Source: Synechococcus sp. CS-1332 (GTDB lineage: Bacteria; Cyanobacteriota; Cyanobacteriia; PCC-6307; Cyanobiaceae). Taken from it: a stretch of 64,000 bases of DNA. Positions 1-8,131 of the stretch are shown here, piece by piece. Position numbers and translations under genes: made by a program. The stretch lies in assembly GCF_025127995.1 (NCBI RefSeq), contig NZ_JAHLYP010000019.1, positions 1 to 64,000 on the forward strand. The letters run 5' to 3'. Every line of letters starts with the position of its first letter. Position 1 is the stretch's first letter. The notes beneath the pieces were generated by a model. The model was not told where the DNA came from, made no database searches, and was given only the letters and a program-made list of their open reading frames with translations.

Positions 1-314
1 CCGCCGCCGCCACCACCGCCGTAGCCGCCGCCACCGCCGGAGCGGCCGCCGCCGCCACCACCGCCGCCACCGGTGCGGGGCTCAGCCTTGTTGACGCGGA
101 TGCTGCGACCCATCCACTCCACATCCTGGAGATCGTCGATGGCCTTGGTCTCGTCGGCGTCGTTCGTCATCTCAACGAAAGCGAAGCCCCTCTTGCGGCC
201 GGTGTCGCGATCCAGGGGAAGGGTGCACTGGCGAAGCTCGCCATACTGGGCAAAAAGATTTTTGACGTCTTCCACTTCGGCGTCGAAGGAAAGATTTCCG
301 ATGTAAATGGTCAT
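1..314 (-). CDS. Glycine-rich RRM RNA-binding protein (C-terminus cut by window edge)
   Basis: Reads MTIYIGNLSFDAEVEDVKNL from an ATG at 314. This is the start of a single RRM fold; the RNP2-like strand is IYIGNL and the RNP1-like segment is KRGFAFVEM at about residues 46-54. After the RRM, at about residue 85, the protein turns into a run of glycine codons with occasional Arg and Tyr (GGYGGGG type) that leaves the window. This is the architecture of cyanobacterial cold-inducible Rbp proteins, which bind RNA through the RRM and use the glycine-rich tail for solubility or assembly. Function by family only; the specific RNA targets are unknown. The leader upstream of 314 is locally AT-rich, as in other rbp genes, but I see no defined regulatory element. 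Confidence 0.93.
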   Translation of the reverse strand, partial: MTIYIGNLSFDAEVEDVKNLFAQYGELRQCTLPLDRDTGRKRGFAFVEMTNDADETKAIDDLQDVEWMGRSIRVNKAEPRTGGGGGGGGGRSGGGGGYGGGGGG

Positions 315-574
315 GAACCTGAAAAAAACTTATGAACCGATCCTTCGACAGCCCTTTTAGAAAGTGATGAGCTTGCTGGAGAGAAATCTTGGAATCCCCC
401 CAACCTTAAGCCCCCACGGGCCCAGAACCGGGGGTCGGGATGACCGTCCCTGATGCCGCCGCCACAGTGCTGCGGATATGCAGCCTCCAGGCCCACAGCG
501 GCCCGACCTGTTGCGCCCTGCCACGGTGGCAGGCAGAGCGATCACCCCACAACAAAAATCCCCAGGCCCGAAGA

Positions 575-705
575 CATGGGGAAACCGAGGCTCAGACCAG
601 ACAGAACCTGGATGGGGATGGCCTTGCCCTGGCCCGTGAGCCGCTCTGTGCCAAGCCGATCACGACGCCGAGCATCGCGAGACGCCCAAGAAGTCTGGGG
701 AAATA
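575..705 (-). pseudogene. High-light-inducible protein (HLIP) remnant, frameshifted
   Basis: On the minus strand one frame reads LGRLAMLGVVIGLA, matching the core of a high-light-inducible protein (compare NGRLAMLGFVIGLGTE in the intact copy at 11863-12006). One base later the match continues in another frame as ERLTGQGKAIPIQVLSGL, the equivalent of TEILTGQGILAQIGLG. The break corresponds to one missing G in the GLGTE segment. The frame is also closed by a TGA just upstream of the conserved part and there is no start codon. A CCCCA/TGGGG pair followed by five T residues (about 554-581) may be the relic of its terminator. I read this as a recently broken hlip gene; a sequencing error could explain the frameshift but not the missing start. 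Confidence 0.6.
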
Positions 706-801
706 ACTTCACTGAAGTTAACGCCTAAAATATCGTCGAGCGCCATGGGCTTTGAAAGGTAATCCGGCCTTGCCCAGGGCCATGGAGACCCGCCGTTCCA
801 T

Positions 802-1140
802 TCACATGCGGGACATGGCCGCAATCTTGGTGAGCTTCTCTTGATCCAGTCCTTCCAGTTCGTCCATCTGCAGCAATCCGTCTTTAACGAGGCTGGCAAA
901 CACGAACAGCAGACCAGGAAGACGGAAATCAAAGCGTCCTTCGATTTCGTGGCGTTGAATGCTAAGGAAATCATGAAGTTTCCAGCATTCCTCCACGCAC
1001 TCCATGCGGCTGGCGTGGGCCTGGGCGGCCCGGATGATGCCCTGGGCGGCTCGGGAATGGGCCTTATCGAAGGCGCGACGGGCCACGTCCTGCTCCTGAT
1101 CCGTCCACCCCAACACTGCTGTCACCATGGGTCTCAACAT
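802..1140 (-). CDS. frp: Fluorescence recovery protein (FRP)
   Basis: 112-residue protein whose central part, CWKLHDFLSIQRHEIEG, closely follows the FRP of Synechocystis (LWKLHDFLSAKRHEIDG). The residues that family studies place at the OCP contact are present as Trp53, Asp57 and Arg63. FRP is a small helical dimer that binds the C-terminal domain of photoactivated OCP, detaches it from the phycobilisome and speeds its return to the inactive orange form. It lies 50 bases behind crtW and in the same direction as ocp, so the three are probably co-transcribed. Start at the first ATG (1140); a second Met four codons later is possible. Confidence 0.93.
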   Translation of the reverse strand: MLRPMVTAVLGWTDQEQDVARRAFDKAHSRAAQGIIRAAQAHASRMECVEECWKLHDFLSIQRHEIEGRFDFRLPGLLFVFASLVKDGLLQMDELEGLDQEKLTKIAAMSRM

Positions 1141-1190
1141 CTGATTTTTTGACGTTAACGCGCGACCTTGATCCGCCGCGAGCCGTTCCC

Positions 1191-1889
1191 CTACACGAGA
1201 TCAAGAGAAACGCTCCGCCTCAACTCCGGCAGGCGAAACCAGGGCACCGCCGGGTAGGCATGGTGCTCCCAGTGGTAGCCGAAGTGATAACAAGCCAGCA
1301 GGGAAAGCAGGTGGGAGTACCCCAAACTTTGGATGGAATGGCTGCCGGCAGCGGCAGGTCCTCCGCTGCGATGGGGCAGATAGGTACCGAAAACGAACAG
1401 CTGAAACGAGCTCAGCACCAGCGGCAGGACCCAGAAAGCCATCACATTCATCGACCGCTGGGGTTCCACCACCATCAGCAGTCCTGCCACAGCGAACCAG
1501 CTGATCAGGAGCAGGGCCAGCTGGTTCAAGGAGAGGTAGTGGCCCATGAAACGCACATACCAAGGCAGGGGGCCGTCGCCGCTGGCCAGACGGAAATCAG
1601 GATCCCGGAGGCTGCCGGGGGAACGGTGATGGCGCAGATGGTGGCGGCGGCAACGGCCAAAGGGAAGGCCGGCGTAAAGCATCAAGGCCAGACGACCAAG
1701 ACCGTCGTTGAGGCCTGGGATCCCGGGCACCAAGGTGCGGTGCATGGCGTCGTGACCAAGGATGAACAGACCCGTCTGCAGAAACGTGCGCACAGCAACG
1801 GCCAACACAATGGCCGACGGGGACCAGTGGGCTGGTTGGGCCAACAACAGGCCGACGAGGGTGGCAAACCACCCCCACAAGATCACCAT
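1191..1889 (-). CDS. crtW: Beta-carotene ketolase CrtW
   Basis: 232-residue integral membrane di-iron oxygenase of the fatty-acid-desaturase fold. The histidine boxes are visible: HDAMH near residue 48, HLRHH near residue 84 and WEHHAYP near residue 208. Hydrophobic stretches lie between them. CrtW adds 4-keto groups to beta-carotene, giving echinenone and canthaxanthin; echinenone-type ketocarotenoids are the chromophores of OCP. Its position between ocp and frp fits supply of the OCP pigment. The frame stays open upstream towards the ocp stop but I find no ATG, GTG or TTG there, so 1889 is the best start. The gap to ocp is 50 bases. Confidence 0.92.
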   Translation of the reverse strand: MVILWGWFATLVGLLLAQPAHWSPSAIVLAVAVRTFLQTGLFILGHDAMHRTLVPGIPGLNDGLGRLALMLYAGLPFGRCRRHHLRHHRSPGSLRDPDFRLASGDGPLPWYVRFMGHYLSLNQLALLLISWFAVAGLLMVVEPQRSMNVMAFWVLPLVLSSFQLFVFGTYLPHRSGGPAAAGSHSIQSLGYSHLLSLLACYHFGYHWEHHAYPAVPWFRLPELRRSVSLDLV

Positions 1890-1939
1890 TCCGAGCCAAA
1901 ACCCCCTGCCCAGAAGGGCAGGTTGAATGGGAGAGCTCG

Positions 1940-2896
1940 TCAGCGTGCGAATTGGAGCAGCTCGGCCGGGGAGGCCAGCAGATCGATCGCCACGAAATAG
2001 ATCTTGCCGTCGGGATCAAGCAGGAAGCGCCAAGCCACGTTCATGCCGACACCAGCGCCGAACCAGGGGGTCTGGACCTTTCCGGTGACTTTGATCTGGG
2101 TGAAGCCACCATCGGAGGGCTCGCTAACGCCACTCTCGGGGAGGAGTTTAAGGTTCTGGCAGTCTTCGCGGAAAAAGCGCAGCACAGCGTCGGTGCCGAC
2201 GATGGGGCGCTGGAAGGGAGGCTGCAGAGCGCCGTCGGGAAGGAACAGCTTGATCAGCTGGTCAAAATCGTTGGCATTGAGAAGATCCATGTAGGACAGG
2301 ATCGTGGAGTTGTCGATTCCCGCGATCGAGACCTTGGTGCGTTGCTCAGGAGCCGTGGGCAGCACGATCGGCTCAGCGATGCGCTCAGTCCCATCCACTT
2401 TGCTGGGATCGAAGCCCATGTCGACGACGAAGTTGCGCAGCACGGTGATCTGCTGACCCGCATCGATTCCCTTGAGGGAGGAGAGCACCGAAGCGGCGTT
2501 GGCCGAAAGCTGATAGCCCTCAGGGATAGGGGCGACGAGGCCTTCCTCCATCCACTCGCCCAAGCGATACCAGAATCCCAGCTTGATGTTGACCGACCAG
2601 ATGGCGTAGGTGCGGCAGGTGTCGGTGTCGGCCCTGTTCGCCAGATCCACCATCACCTGGCTCTGCTCGGCGAAGGTCATGGCCTTGACCCGGTTGAGCA
2701 CCGGCTCGGCGAACTGCATGCGGGCGGCTCCGGGCGCCGCGATGGTGATGGTCTTGCCCATCTCGAGGTAGGCGAACCAGATCAGCGCCAGCTGATCCTC
2801 CGCATTCAGCAAAGCAAAACGAGCGGTGAGGGCGGGCACCACATCGGCTGAAAGGGTGTCCGGAAAGATCTGGGACGCTTTTTCGAGCGTGAACAT
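1940..2896 (-). CDS. ocp: Orange carotenoid protein (OCP)
   Basis: 318 residues, the usual OCP length. Residues 1 to about 160 are the all-helical carotenoid-binding domain (LNAEDQLALIWFAYLEMGKT; DLANRADTDTCRTYAIW). After a linker containing EQRTKVSIAGI the C-terminal NTF2-like domain runs to the end (LNANDFDQLIKLF; GKVQTPWFG; AWRFLLDP). The Tyr and Trp that hydrogen-bond the carotenoid carbonyl in Synechocystis OCP (Tyr201, Trp288) have counterparts in LSYMDLLNANDF and AWRFLL. OCP senses strong blue-green light and quenches phycobilisome excitation. The presence of frp and crtW behind it points to the OCP1 type, which depends on FRP; the subtype is inference from context and similarity. Confidence 0.96.
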   Translation of the reverse strand: MFTLEKASQIFPDTLSADVVPALTARFALLNAEDQLALIWFAYLEMGKTITIAAPGAARMQFAEPVLNRVKAMTFAEQSQVMVDLANRADTDTCRTYAIWSVNIKLGFWYRLGEWMEEGLVAPIPEGYQLSANAASVLSSLKGIDAGQQITVLRNFVVDMGFDPSKVDGTERIAEPIVLPTAPEQRTKVSIAGIDNSTILSYMDLLNANDFDQLIKLFLPDGALQPPFQRPIVGTDAVLRFFREDCQNLKLLPESGVSEPSDGGFTQIKVTGKVQTPWFGAGVGMNVAWRFLLDPDGKIYFVAIDLLASPAELLQFAR

Positions 2897-3060
2897 GACA
2901 GGAAAACTCCGGAGGTCAAGTAATCTTTACAAATCCTAATGCATGGTGGCGCCGGCACTGGCGCTGAAACCACCTGCTCCCAAGCCAAGCACGATTCCGT
3001 GTCTGTCAGCACAGCGGGCAATAAGCGGATAACCCATTACCAGACTTCGGGAAACGTCCT

Positions 3061-3078
3061 TGGGGGCGATCGCCCCCA
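3061..3078. repeat. Perfect 18-base palindrome with HIP1 core
   Basis: TGGGGGCGATCGCCCCCA is a perfect inverted repeat centred on the HIP1 octamer GCGATCGC, which is over-represented in many cyanobacterial genomes. It lies 12 bases beyond the cpcL stop codon, in the gap before ocp. As RNA from the minus strand it would form a strong GC hairpin, but there is no following T run, so terminator function is uncertain. Confidence 0.6.
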
Positions 3079-3089
3079 GGGACCCTGAA

Positions 3090-3857
3090 TCAATGCACGG
3101 CGGTGCTCAGCATGGCCGCCGCGGTCCAGAGCACCAGGCCCGTGATCGCAAAGCCACCGGCGGTGACCAACCCTTGCCAGAGCTGGCGCGCCAGGGGCGA
3201 GGGCTGTTCTCCAAGCCAGGCGGCACGTGGGGTGCCCGGCGACCAGGGACTGGAGCCACGGGGCGCCCGGCTGGCGACCACATCACGCCAGCGGCTGTCG
3301 TAGCGAGGAGCCTGCTGGTTGAAGGGGCGCTCGCCCTGCGCCCGACCCGGCAGCACCCGGGAGCGCTGATAGGGCACCGTGTCGTAACCGAAGGCGTCGA
3401 GATACTCGGCCGAGTCGAGCAGGGCGTCCACCAGGGTCACAAGTCCATGCTGGGCGATCAGGATCGAATAGCTGATGCGTTCCTGTTCGCCATAGACAGG
3501 CCGGCCCAGAAGCCTGCCAACCAGCTGCTCCACCAGGCGATAGTTGCTGTTGCAGTCATAGAAACCCTCACGGAATCGCCTGGAAAGCAGAAGTCCGCGG
3601 ATGAAATCCCTCATGGTGATCTGTCCACTGCGAAGCTGGGATTCCAGCACGACTTCACGATCCACCTTGAAGGCGTGAAAGAAGATCTGGCGGTAGGCCT
3701 GCTCGATCTGAGCATCAAGATCCAGGCGGACCCCGGCGGCCTTGCCGGTCTCCAGGGAGGCGACGGCTTGGCGGGGAGATTCCTCACTGGCGATGGCGAA
3801 ACTCGGCACCCTGGCGTTGAGGCTCGAGGGTCGGGCGGCGAGCAGGGGAAGGGCCAT
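3090..3857 (-). CDS. cpcL: Phycobilisome rod linker of the membrane-anchored CpcL (CpcG2) type
   Basis: 255 residues from the ATG at 3857 ([20 protein letters not shown]). Residues about 30-165 form a PBS linker domain: [58 protein letters not shown]. The C-terminal end carries a hydrophobic segment at about residues 230-250 ([20 protein letters not shown]), a single predicted membrane helix. Core-attached CpcG1 linkers lack this helix; CpcL/CpcG2 linkers have it and attach rods without a core to the thylakoid membrane, typically feeding photosystem I or the NDH-PSI complex. The upstream in-frame extension to 4016 has no linker similarity and I exclude it. Confidence 0.88.
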   Translation of the reverse strand: MALPLLAARPSSLNARVPSFAIASEESPRQAVASLETGKAAGVRLDLDAQIEQAYRQIFFHAFKVDREVVLESQLRSGQITMRDFIRGLLLSRRFREGFYDCNSNYRLVEQLVGRLLGRPVYGEQERISYSILIAQHGLVTLVDALLDSAEYLDAFGYDTVPYQRSRVLPGRAQGERPFNQQAPRYDSRWRDVVASRAPRGSSPWSPGTPRAAWLGEQPSPLARQLWQGLVTAGGFAITGLVLWTAAAMLSTAVH

Positions 3858-3930
3858 GAAGGGCTGCAGGGGGAATGACCCGGAAAGATACCGAAGATCA
3901 AAAGTGGCCCTGGGCAGGCGGCCCGATCCC

Positions 3931-4260
3931 TCACACAGCTTTACTTTTCTGGCCAGCCACGGGTGGTTCCTGCGGAGCCCGAGGCAGCAAAGGCGCGGCA
4001 AGCTCGGAAGGCTCACACTCCATTCTGAGCACCCGCTCGAGGGTCATGTTGCGGTAATTGCGCAGGCAGTATTTGCAGCCGCCGGTGGTCTGGAGATGGC
4101 GCTCAGGAGTGATCACGACCTCCCGGACGGGATGCTCCACGCAACGAATCTTGATTGGAGTGCGGAAGCTCTTGTAGATCATCTGGGAATAGTCGTATCG
4201 CGCGCCGAATCGGGAAATGGCTCTCTCCAGAAACGTGGCTTGATCAATCCGTAAACCCAT
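3931..4260 (-). CDS. Small zinc-ribbon protein of the homing-endonuclease-associated (DUF723-like) type
   Basis: 109 residues. The pattern [20 protein letters not shown], then IKIRCVEHP, then [15 protein letters not shown] is the module found in DUF723 and in many phage and homing-endonuclease DNA-binding repeats (Y-D-Y, C-x2-H, H-L-x5-C-x2-C). The Cys and His residues could hold one zinc ion. No nuclease domain is joined to it. The C-terminal third ([16 protein letters not shown] onward) looks unstructured. It sits upstream of and in the same direction as cpcL, 73 bases away, but a role in light harvesting is not supported by the sequence. Nucleic-acid binding is inferred from the motif only. 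Confidence 0.6.
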   Translation of the reverse strand: MGLRIDQATFLERAISRFGARYDYSQMIYKSFRTPIKIRCVEHPVREVVITPERHLQTTGGCKYCLRNYRNMTLERVLRMECEPSELAAPLLPRAPQEPPVAGQKSKAV

Positions 4261-4509
4261 TGTTCAGTGCGCGGGAATCTCTTCGTAAAGCCCAACGTAT
4301 GGTGGCTCCTGAAACCCATCCCAAGGATGGGTCAGCGATGGGCTCCGTAGGGCGGAACGGTGCCTCTGCCGACTGTCATCGGAACGATCGACGGGTTCGA
4401 CGGTCCCGGAACTGCCGGGATTCTGCCCCCTCAGCCAGGCGGGCAAGCCCAGCGCATGATTTCTCCACACTTGAACGCCGCCGCCGCTGAGGGCTGATCA
4501 CTCCAGGCC

Positions 4510-5337
4510 TCAGTGGTGGGGGCTGTCGGAGGCTGCAAGCTCCTCGGTGACGACGCGAAATCCGGTGAGCTGGTGATCGCCGAAGGAGCGCAGGAAGGGC
4601 ACATCCGCCGCGTCCCGGCCCCGGGCGATCAGCACCCGGCCGATCCGCGGAGTGTTGTAGCGGGCATCAAAGACGTGCCAGCGATCCTCGAGGAACGCCT
4701 CGAACCAGGCCGAGTAGTCAATCGGATCCGGCTGGGCCGCCACGCCCGAGTAACCCAGATAGCCGGTGCAATACCGCGCCGGAATGTTGAGGCAACGGCA
4801 GAGGCTGATCGCCAGGTGGGCGAAATCCCGGCAGACGCCGCGACCCTCCCGCAGGGCGTCGTGGGCGGTCTTGTCGCTGCGGGCGGCGCCGTAGTCGAAG
4901 CGGAGCTGCTCATGCACCCAGTCACAGATGGCCTGGACCCGCGACCAGCCGGGCCGGACCCCACCGAAGCGCCCCCAGGCGACCTGGGCCAGGCGATCGG
5001 TGTCGCAATAGCGGCTGGGGTTGAGATAGGGGTAGGTAACAATCGGCAGCGCCCCCACCGGGCACTCGCCCACATCCGCAGCCACCGGATCGGGATGGCC
5101 GTCATCGGCCACCACCACCTCGAACCCCAGCGTGGTGCTGCCGGCGGAGGCCATGAAGCGGCAGGCACGGTTGCCGTCGGCGTCGGTGAGCACCTCGGCG
5201 ATGCGATCCGGGCTCAGCCACAACCGCTCCGGGCCACGCCGATCCTCCAGGCGGCTGCCATGGGGATGGACCAGGGCCAGCACCGGTGTCGGGGCCCAGC
5301 AGGAGAGGGTCAGTTCGCAACCAAGCCGGATCAGCAT
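4510..5337 (-). CDS. Transglutaminase-like protein with catalytic His replaced by Ser
   Basis: 275 residues from the ATG at 5337. The transglutaminase core is clear: WSRVQAICDWVHEQLRFDYG, then GRGVCRDFAHLAISLCRCLN with the presumed Cys169, and WHVFDARYN with Asp224. At the position of the catalytic His the sequence is DYSAWFEAF (Ser209), where the paralogue at 32295-33134 has DFHAWFEAY. The N-terminal 100 residues are a beta-rich domain like that paralogue's. Without the His a papain-like Cys-His-Asp triad cannot form in the normal way, so the protein may be inactive, regulatory or binding-only. It is a lone gene here, unlike the paralogues in the Anbu run. ATG at 5337 was chosen because the longer open frame has no similarity. 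Confidence 0.85.
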   Translation of the reverse strand: MLIRLGCELTLSCWAPTPVLALVHPHGSRLEDRRGPERLWLSPDRIAEVLTDADGNRACRFMASAGSTTLGFEVVVADDGHPDPVAADVGECPVGALPIVTYPYLNPSRYCDTDRLAQVAWGRFGGVRPGWSRVQAICDWVHEQLRFDYGAARSDKTAHDALREGRGVCRDFAHLAISLCRCLNIPARYCTGYLGYSGVAAQPDPIDYSAWFEAFLEDRWHVFDARYNTPRIGRVLIARGRDAADVPFLRSFGDHQLTGFRVVTEELAASDSPHH

Positions 5338-5523
5338 GGAGAAGGCATGAGGGACGGCAGCACCCCGATGGCTGATTGTGGCCCCCCGACGGAGTATCCG
5401 TGGCAGCCCGGCCAAGGTGTGCCAACACAGAGGGGCGCGCACCTTGGCTATGTCCACGGGCGCCGGAAGCAGCTGCTGCCCGGAAACCTCTGACCCCCTC
5501 CTTGAAGCGACGCCCTCGATAGG

Positions 5524-6534
5524 GTGGATTCCGCTCCCAAGCCCGTTCGCATGGCCATCGTCTGCGCGCAGGGCCTCGGCAAGACCTACCGGGTGGCCGA
5601 CAAGCAACCCGGACTGGCTGGCACCCTGCGTCACTTCGTGAACCGCCGCGAGCGAGCGATCGAGGCCGTGCGGGATGTGAGCTTCTCGATCGAGCCGGGA
5701 GAGTTCGTGGGCTTCCTGGGGGCCAACGGCGCCGGCAAGACCACCACCCTCAAGATGCTCACAGGGTTGATCCACCCCACCAGCGGCACAGTGGAGGTGG
5801 CCGGTTGCCAGCCCCAGCGCCGCCAGGCGGACTTCCTCGGCCAGATCACCCTGGTGATGGGCCAGAAGCAGCAGCTGATCTGGGACCTGCCGCCGCTGGA
5901 TTCCCTGCGGGTCAACGCCGCTGTCTACGGCATTCCCCCTGAGGAAAGCCGGCGTCGCATCGCCGAGCTGGCGGAGATGCTCGAGCTGGGGGACGAGCTG
6001 CGCCGGCCCGTGCGCAAGCTCTCCCTCGGCCAGCGGATGAAGGCGGAGCTCCTGGCGGCCTTGCTGCACCGTCCGGCGGTGCTCTTCCTGGATGAACCCA
6101 CCCTGGGGCTGGATGTGAACGCCCAGGCCCGGGTGCGCAGCTTCCTGGCCGACTACAACCGCCGCTTCGGCGCCACCGTGCTGCTGACCAGCCATTACAT
6201 GGCCGACATCACCGCCCTCTGCCCCCGGGTGCTGCTGATCCACGAGGGCCGTCTCTTCTACGACGGCGGCCTGGAGACGCTCACCCAGCGGCTGGCCCCC
6301 TGCCGGGAGGTGCGCCTCGAGTTGCACGCGCCCATGGGGGCCGACGCCTTCGCCAGCTACGGCGAGGTGGAGTCCATCGAGGGCCGGGAGGTGCGGTTGC
6401 TGATCCCGCGGGAACGGCTCACCGAGCAGGTGGGACGCCTGCTGGCCGATCACGCCGTGGTGGATCTCTCGATCTCCGACCCGCCGATCGAGGACATCAT
6501 CGGGCGACTGTTCCATCAGGGGGCCCTGGCATGA
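5524..6534 (+). CDS. ABC-2 type exporter, ATP-binding protein
   Basis: 336 residues from GTG 5524 (an ATG at 5551 is an alternative). Walker A is GANGAGKTTT at about residue 69, the signature is KLSLGQRMKAELLAALL, and Walker B is AVLFLDEPTLGLD followed by the switch His in LLTSHYM. The sequence is of the DrrA/NatA-like class that powers ABC-2 permeases. The stop overlaps the ATG of the next gene (ATGA), and two permeases and a kinase follow without gaps, so the four genes form one operon. The substrate cannot be told from sequence; related systems export lipids, polysaccharides or drugs. Confidence 0.93.
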   Translation: MDSAPKPVRMAIVCAQGLGKTYRVADKQPGLAGTLRHFVNRRERAIEAVRDVSFSIEPGEFVGFLGANGAGKTTTLKMLTGLIHPTSGTVEVAGCQPQRRQADFLGQITLVMGQKQQLIWDLPPLDSLRVNAAVYGIPPEESRRRIAELAEMLELGDELRRPVRKLSLGQRMKAELLAALLHRPAVLFLDEPTLGLDVNAQARVRSFLADYNRRFGATVLLTSHYMADITALCPRVLLIHEGRLFYDGGLETLTQRLAPCREVRLELHAPMGADAFASYGEVESIEGREVRLLIPRERLTEQVGRLLADHAVVDLSISDPPIEDIIGRLFHQGALA

Positions 6535-7343
6535 GGCGCCCCCTCCTCCAGCGGCTGGCCCACGGCCGCCGCATCGCCGCTGTGCTGCTGTCCAGCCAGT
6601 ACGCCTACATGCTCGAGTACCGGGCCGAGATCGTGCTCTGGGCCCTCTCGGGGGTGCTGCCCTTCATCATGCTGGGCCTCTGGAGCGCCATTGATGCCGG
6701 GGGCGGCCTGGGCATGAGCTCCCTGCAGCTGGCCCGCTACTTCCTGGCGGCGTTTGTGGTGCGGCAGTTCACGATCGTGTGGGTGATGTACACCTTCGAG
6801 GAGGACAACCTCACCGGCCGCCTGTCGCCCTACCTGCTCCAGCCCCTGCCCCTGGTGTGGCGCTATGTGGCCGCCCACCTGTCGGAGCAGGTCACCCGAC
6901 TGCCGTTCGTGGTGCTGCTGGTGGGACTGTTCTTTCTCCTCTATCCCGCCGCCTTCTGGTGGCCCTCGCTGTCGTCGCTGCTGCTGGGGATGCTGGCCAC
7001 CCTGGCCGCCTTCGCCCTGCGGTTCCTGATGCAGTTCACCCTGACGATGGTGTGCTTCTGGAGCGAGAAAGCCAGCGCCCTGGAACGCCTCCTCTACCTG
7101 CCTTACCTCTATCTCTCAGGGCTGGTGGCCCCCCTGGCGCTTTATCCGGAGGGGGTGCGGACCTTCGCCTTCTGGACCCCCTTCCCCTACATGGTCGATG
7201 TGCCCGCCAGGATCCTGGCCGGTGAGACGGTGCCGTTCGGCCCAAGCTTTGCGGCCATGGCCGCCTGGGCTGCCCTGTTCCTGCCCATCAACCTGCTGCT
7301 GTGGCGCCGGGGACTGCGCCACTATTCGGCGATGGGGGCCTGA
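6531..7343 (+). CDS. ABC-2 family membrane protein (PF06182-like), first permease
   Basis: 270 residues with about six hydrophobic segments (for example VLWALSGVLPFIMLGLWSAI and LLFLPIN near the end). The N-terminal part, SSQYAYMLEYRAEIVLWALS, is typical of the ABC2_membrane_6 (formerly DUF990) family, whose members pair with a second related permease. It overlaps the ATPase stop by four bases and the next permease by one base, so translation is probably coupled. It should form a heterodimer with the product of 7343-8131, with the ATPase on the cytoplasmic face. Confidence 0.88.
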   Translation: MRRPLLQRLAHGRRIAAVLLSSQYAYMLEYRAEIVLWALSGVLPFIMLGLWSAIDAGGGLGMSSLQLARYFLAAFVVRQFTIVWVMYTFEEDNLTGRLSPYLLQPLPLVWRYVAAHLSEQVTRLPFVVLLVGLFFLLYPAAFWWPSLSSLLLGMLATLAAFALRFLMQFTLTMVCFWSEKASALERLLYLPYLYLSGLVAPLALYPEGVRTFAFWTPFPYMVDVPARILAGETVPFGPSFAAMAAWAALFLPINLLLWRRGLRHYSAMGA

Positions 7344-8131
7344 TGGGCCGCTATCTCTCCACCCTGCGCATCTTCTGGATCGCCTCGCTGACGGCGGAGC
7401 TGGAATACAAGGCCAACTTCGTGATTGAGCTGGTGGCCACGGCCGGCAATCTGGTCGGCAGCATCTTCGTGCTGTCGCTCTTCTACGGGCGCGGCCAGTC
7501 GCTGGGGGGCTGGAGCTGGGAAGGGGCCCTGGTGGTGCTGGGGGTTTACACCTTGCTGGAGGGGGTCACCAGCACGCTGCTGCAGCCCAACCTCAGCACG
7601 ATCGTCGCCCACGTGCGCACCGGCAGCCTCGATTTCGTCCTGCTCAAGCCGATCGACAGCCAGTTCTGGCTGTCGGCCCGCACCTTCTCCCCCTGGGGTC
7701 TGCCCGGCATCGCCCTGGGGGCCGGCCTGATCGGCTACGCCGCCTGGAGGGCCGGCGCCAGCCCGGCCCCCCTCACCCTGCTGGCGGCAGCCCTGATGCT
7801 GGTTGCCAGCCTGCTGATCCTCTACAGCCTCTGGTTTGTGCTGGCGGCCAGCAGCATCTGGTTCGTGAAGATCTGGAACGCCACCGAGGTGCTGCGCAGC
7901 GTGCTGGTGGCGGGTCGCTTTCCGGTGAGTGCCTTCCCGGCCGGGTTGCGCGCCTTCTTCACCTTCGTTGTGCCGGTGGCCTTCCTCACCACCGTGCCCG
8001 CCGAGGCAATCCTGGGGCGGGCCTCCGGACCCTGGCTGCTGGCCGGGGGGGCCGTGGCCGCCGGCTCCCTGGTGGTGAGCCGTTGGTTCTGGCAGTTCGC
8101 CCTGCGCTTCTACACCTCCGCCTCCAGCTGA
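7343..8131 (+). CDS. ABC-2 family membrane protein (PF06182-like), second permease
   Basis: 262 residues from the ATG at 7343, which overlaps the previous TGA. Six predicted membrane segments, with the family's ELEYKANFVIELVATAGNL near the start and conserved LSTIVAHVRTGSLDFVLLKP, a segment seen in the second permease of PF06182 pairs. It makes the other half of the transmembrane pore. The longer frame beginning at 7301 lies inside the preceding gene and is not needed. Confidence 0.88.
   Translation: MGRYLSTLRIFWIASLTAELEYKANFVIELVATAGNLVGSIFVLSLFYGRGQSLGGWSWEGALVVLGVYTLLEGVTSTLLQPNLSTIVAHVRTGSLDFVLLKPIDSQFWLSARTFSPWGLPGIALGAGLIGYAAWRAGASPAPLTLLAAALMLVASLLILYSLWFVLAASSIWFVKIWNATEVLRSVLVAGRFPVSAFPAGLRAFFTFVVPVAFLTTVPAEAILGRASGPWLLAGGAVAAGSLVVSRWFWQFALRFYTSASS

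Noticed and set aside
1-62. CCG/CCA-rich run as a tandem repeat or CRISPR-like element
   Set aside because: It is the glycine-codon run of the RRM protein tail read on the opposite strand; no spacer structure.
315-574. Possible small RNA or tRNA between rbp and the hlip remnant
   Set aside because: No cloverleaf or convincing hairpin with T run for the plus strand; only a weak stem that may belong to the hlip relic.
3061-3078. HIP1 palindrome as a transcription terminator of cpcL
   Set aside because: Strong hairpin but no T run follows on the minus strand; kept only as a repeat.
4314-4332. Hairpin ACCCATCC-CAA-GGATGGGT in the gap after the zinc-ribbon gene start
   Set aside because: Short stem, tiny loop, no T run and no gene ending there.
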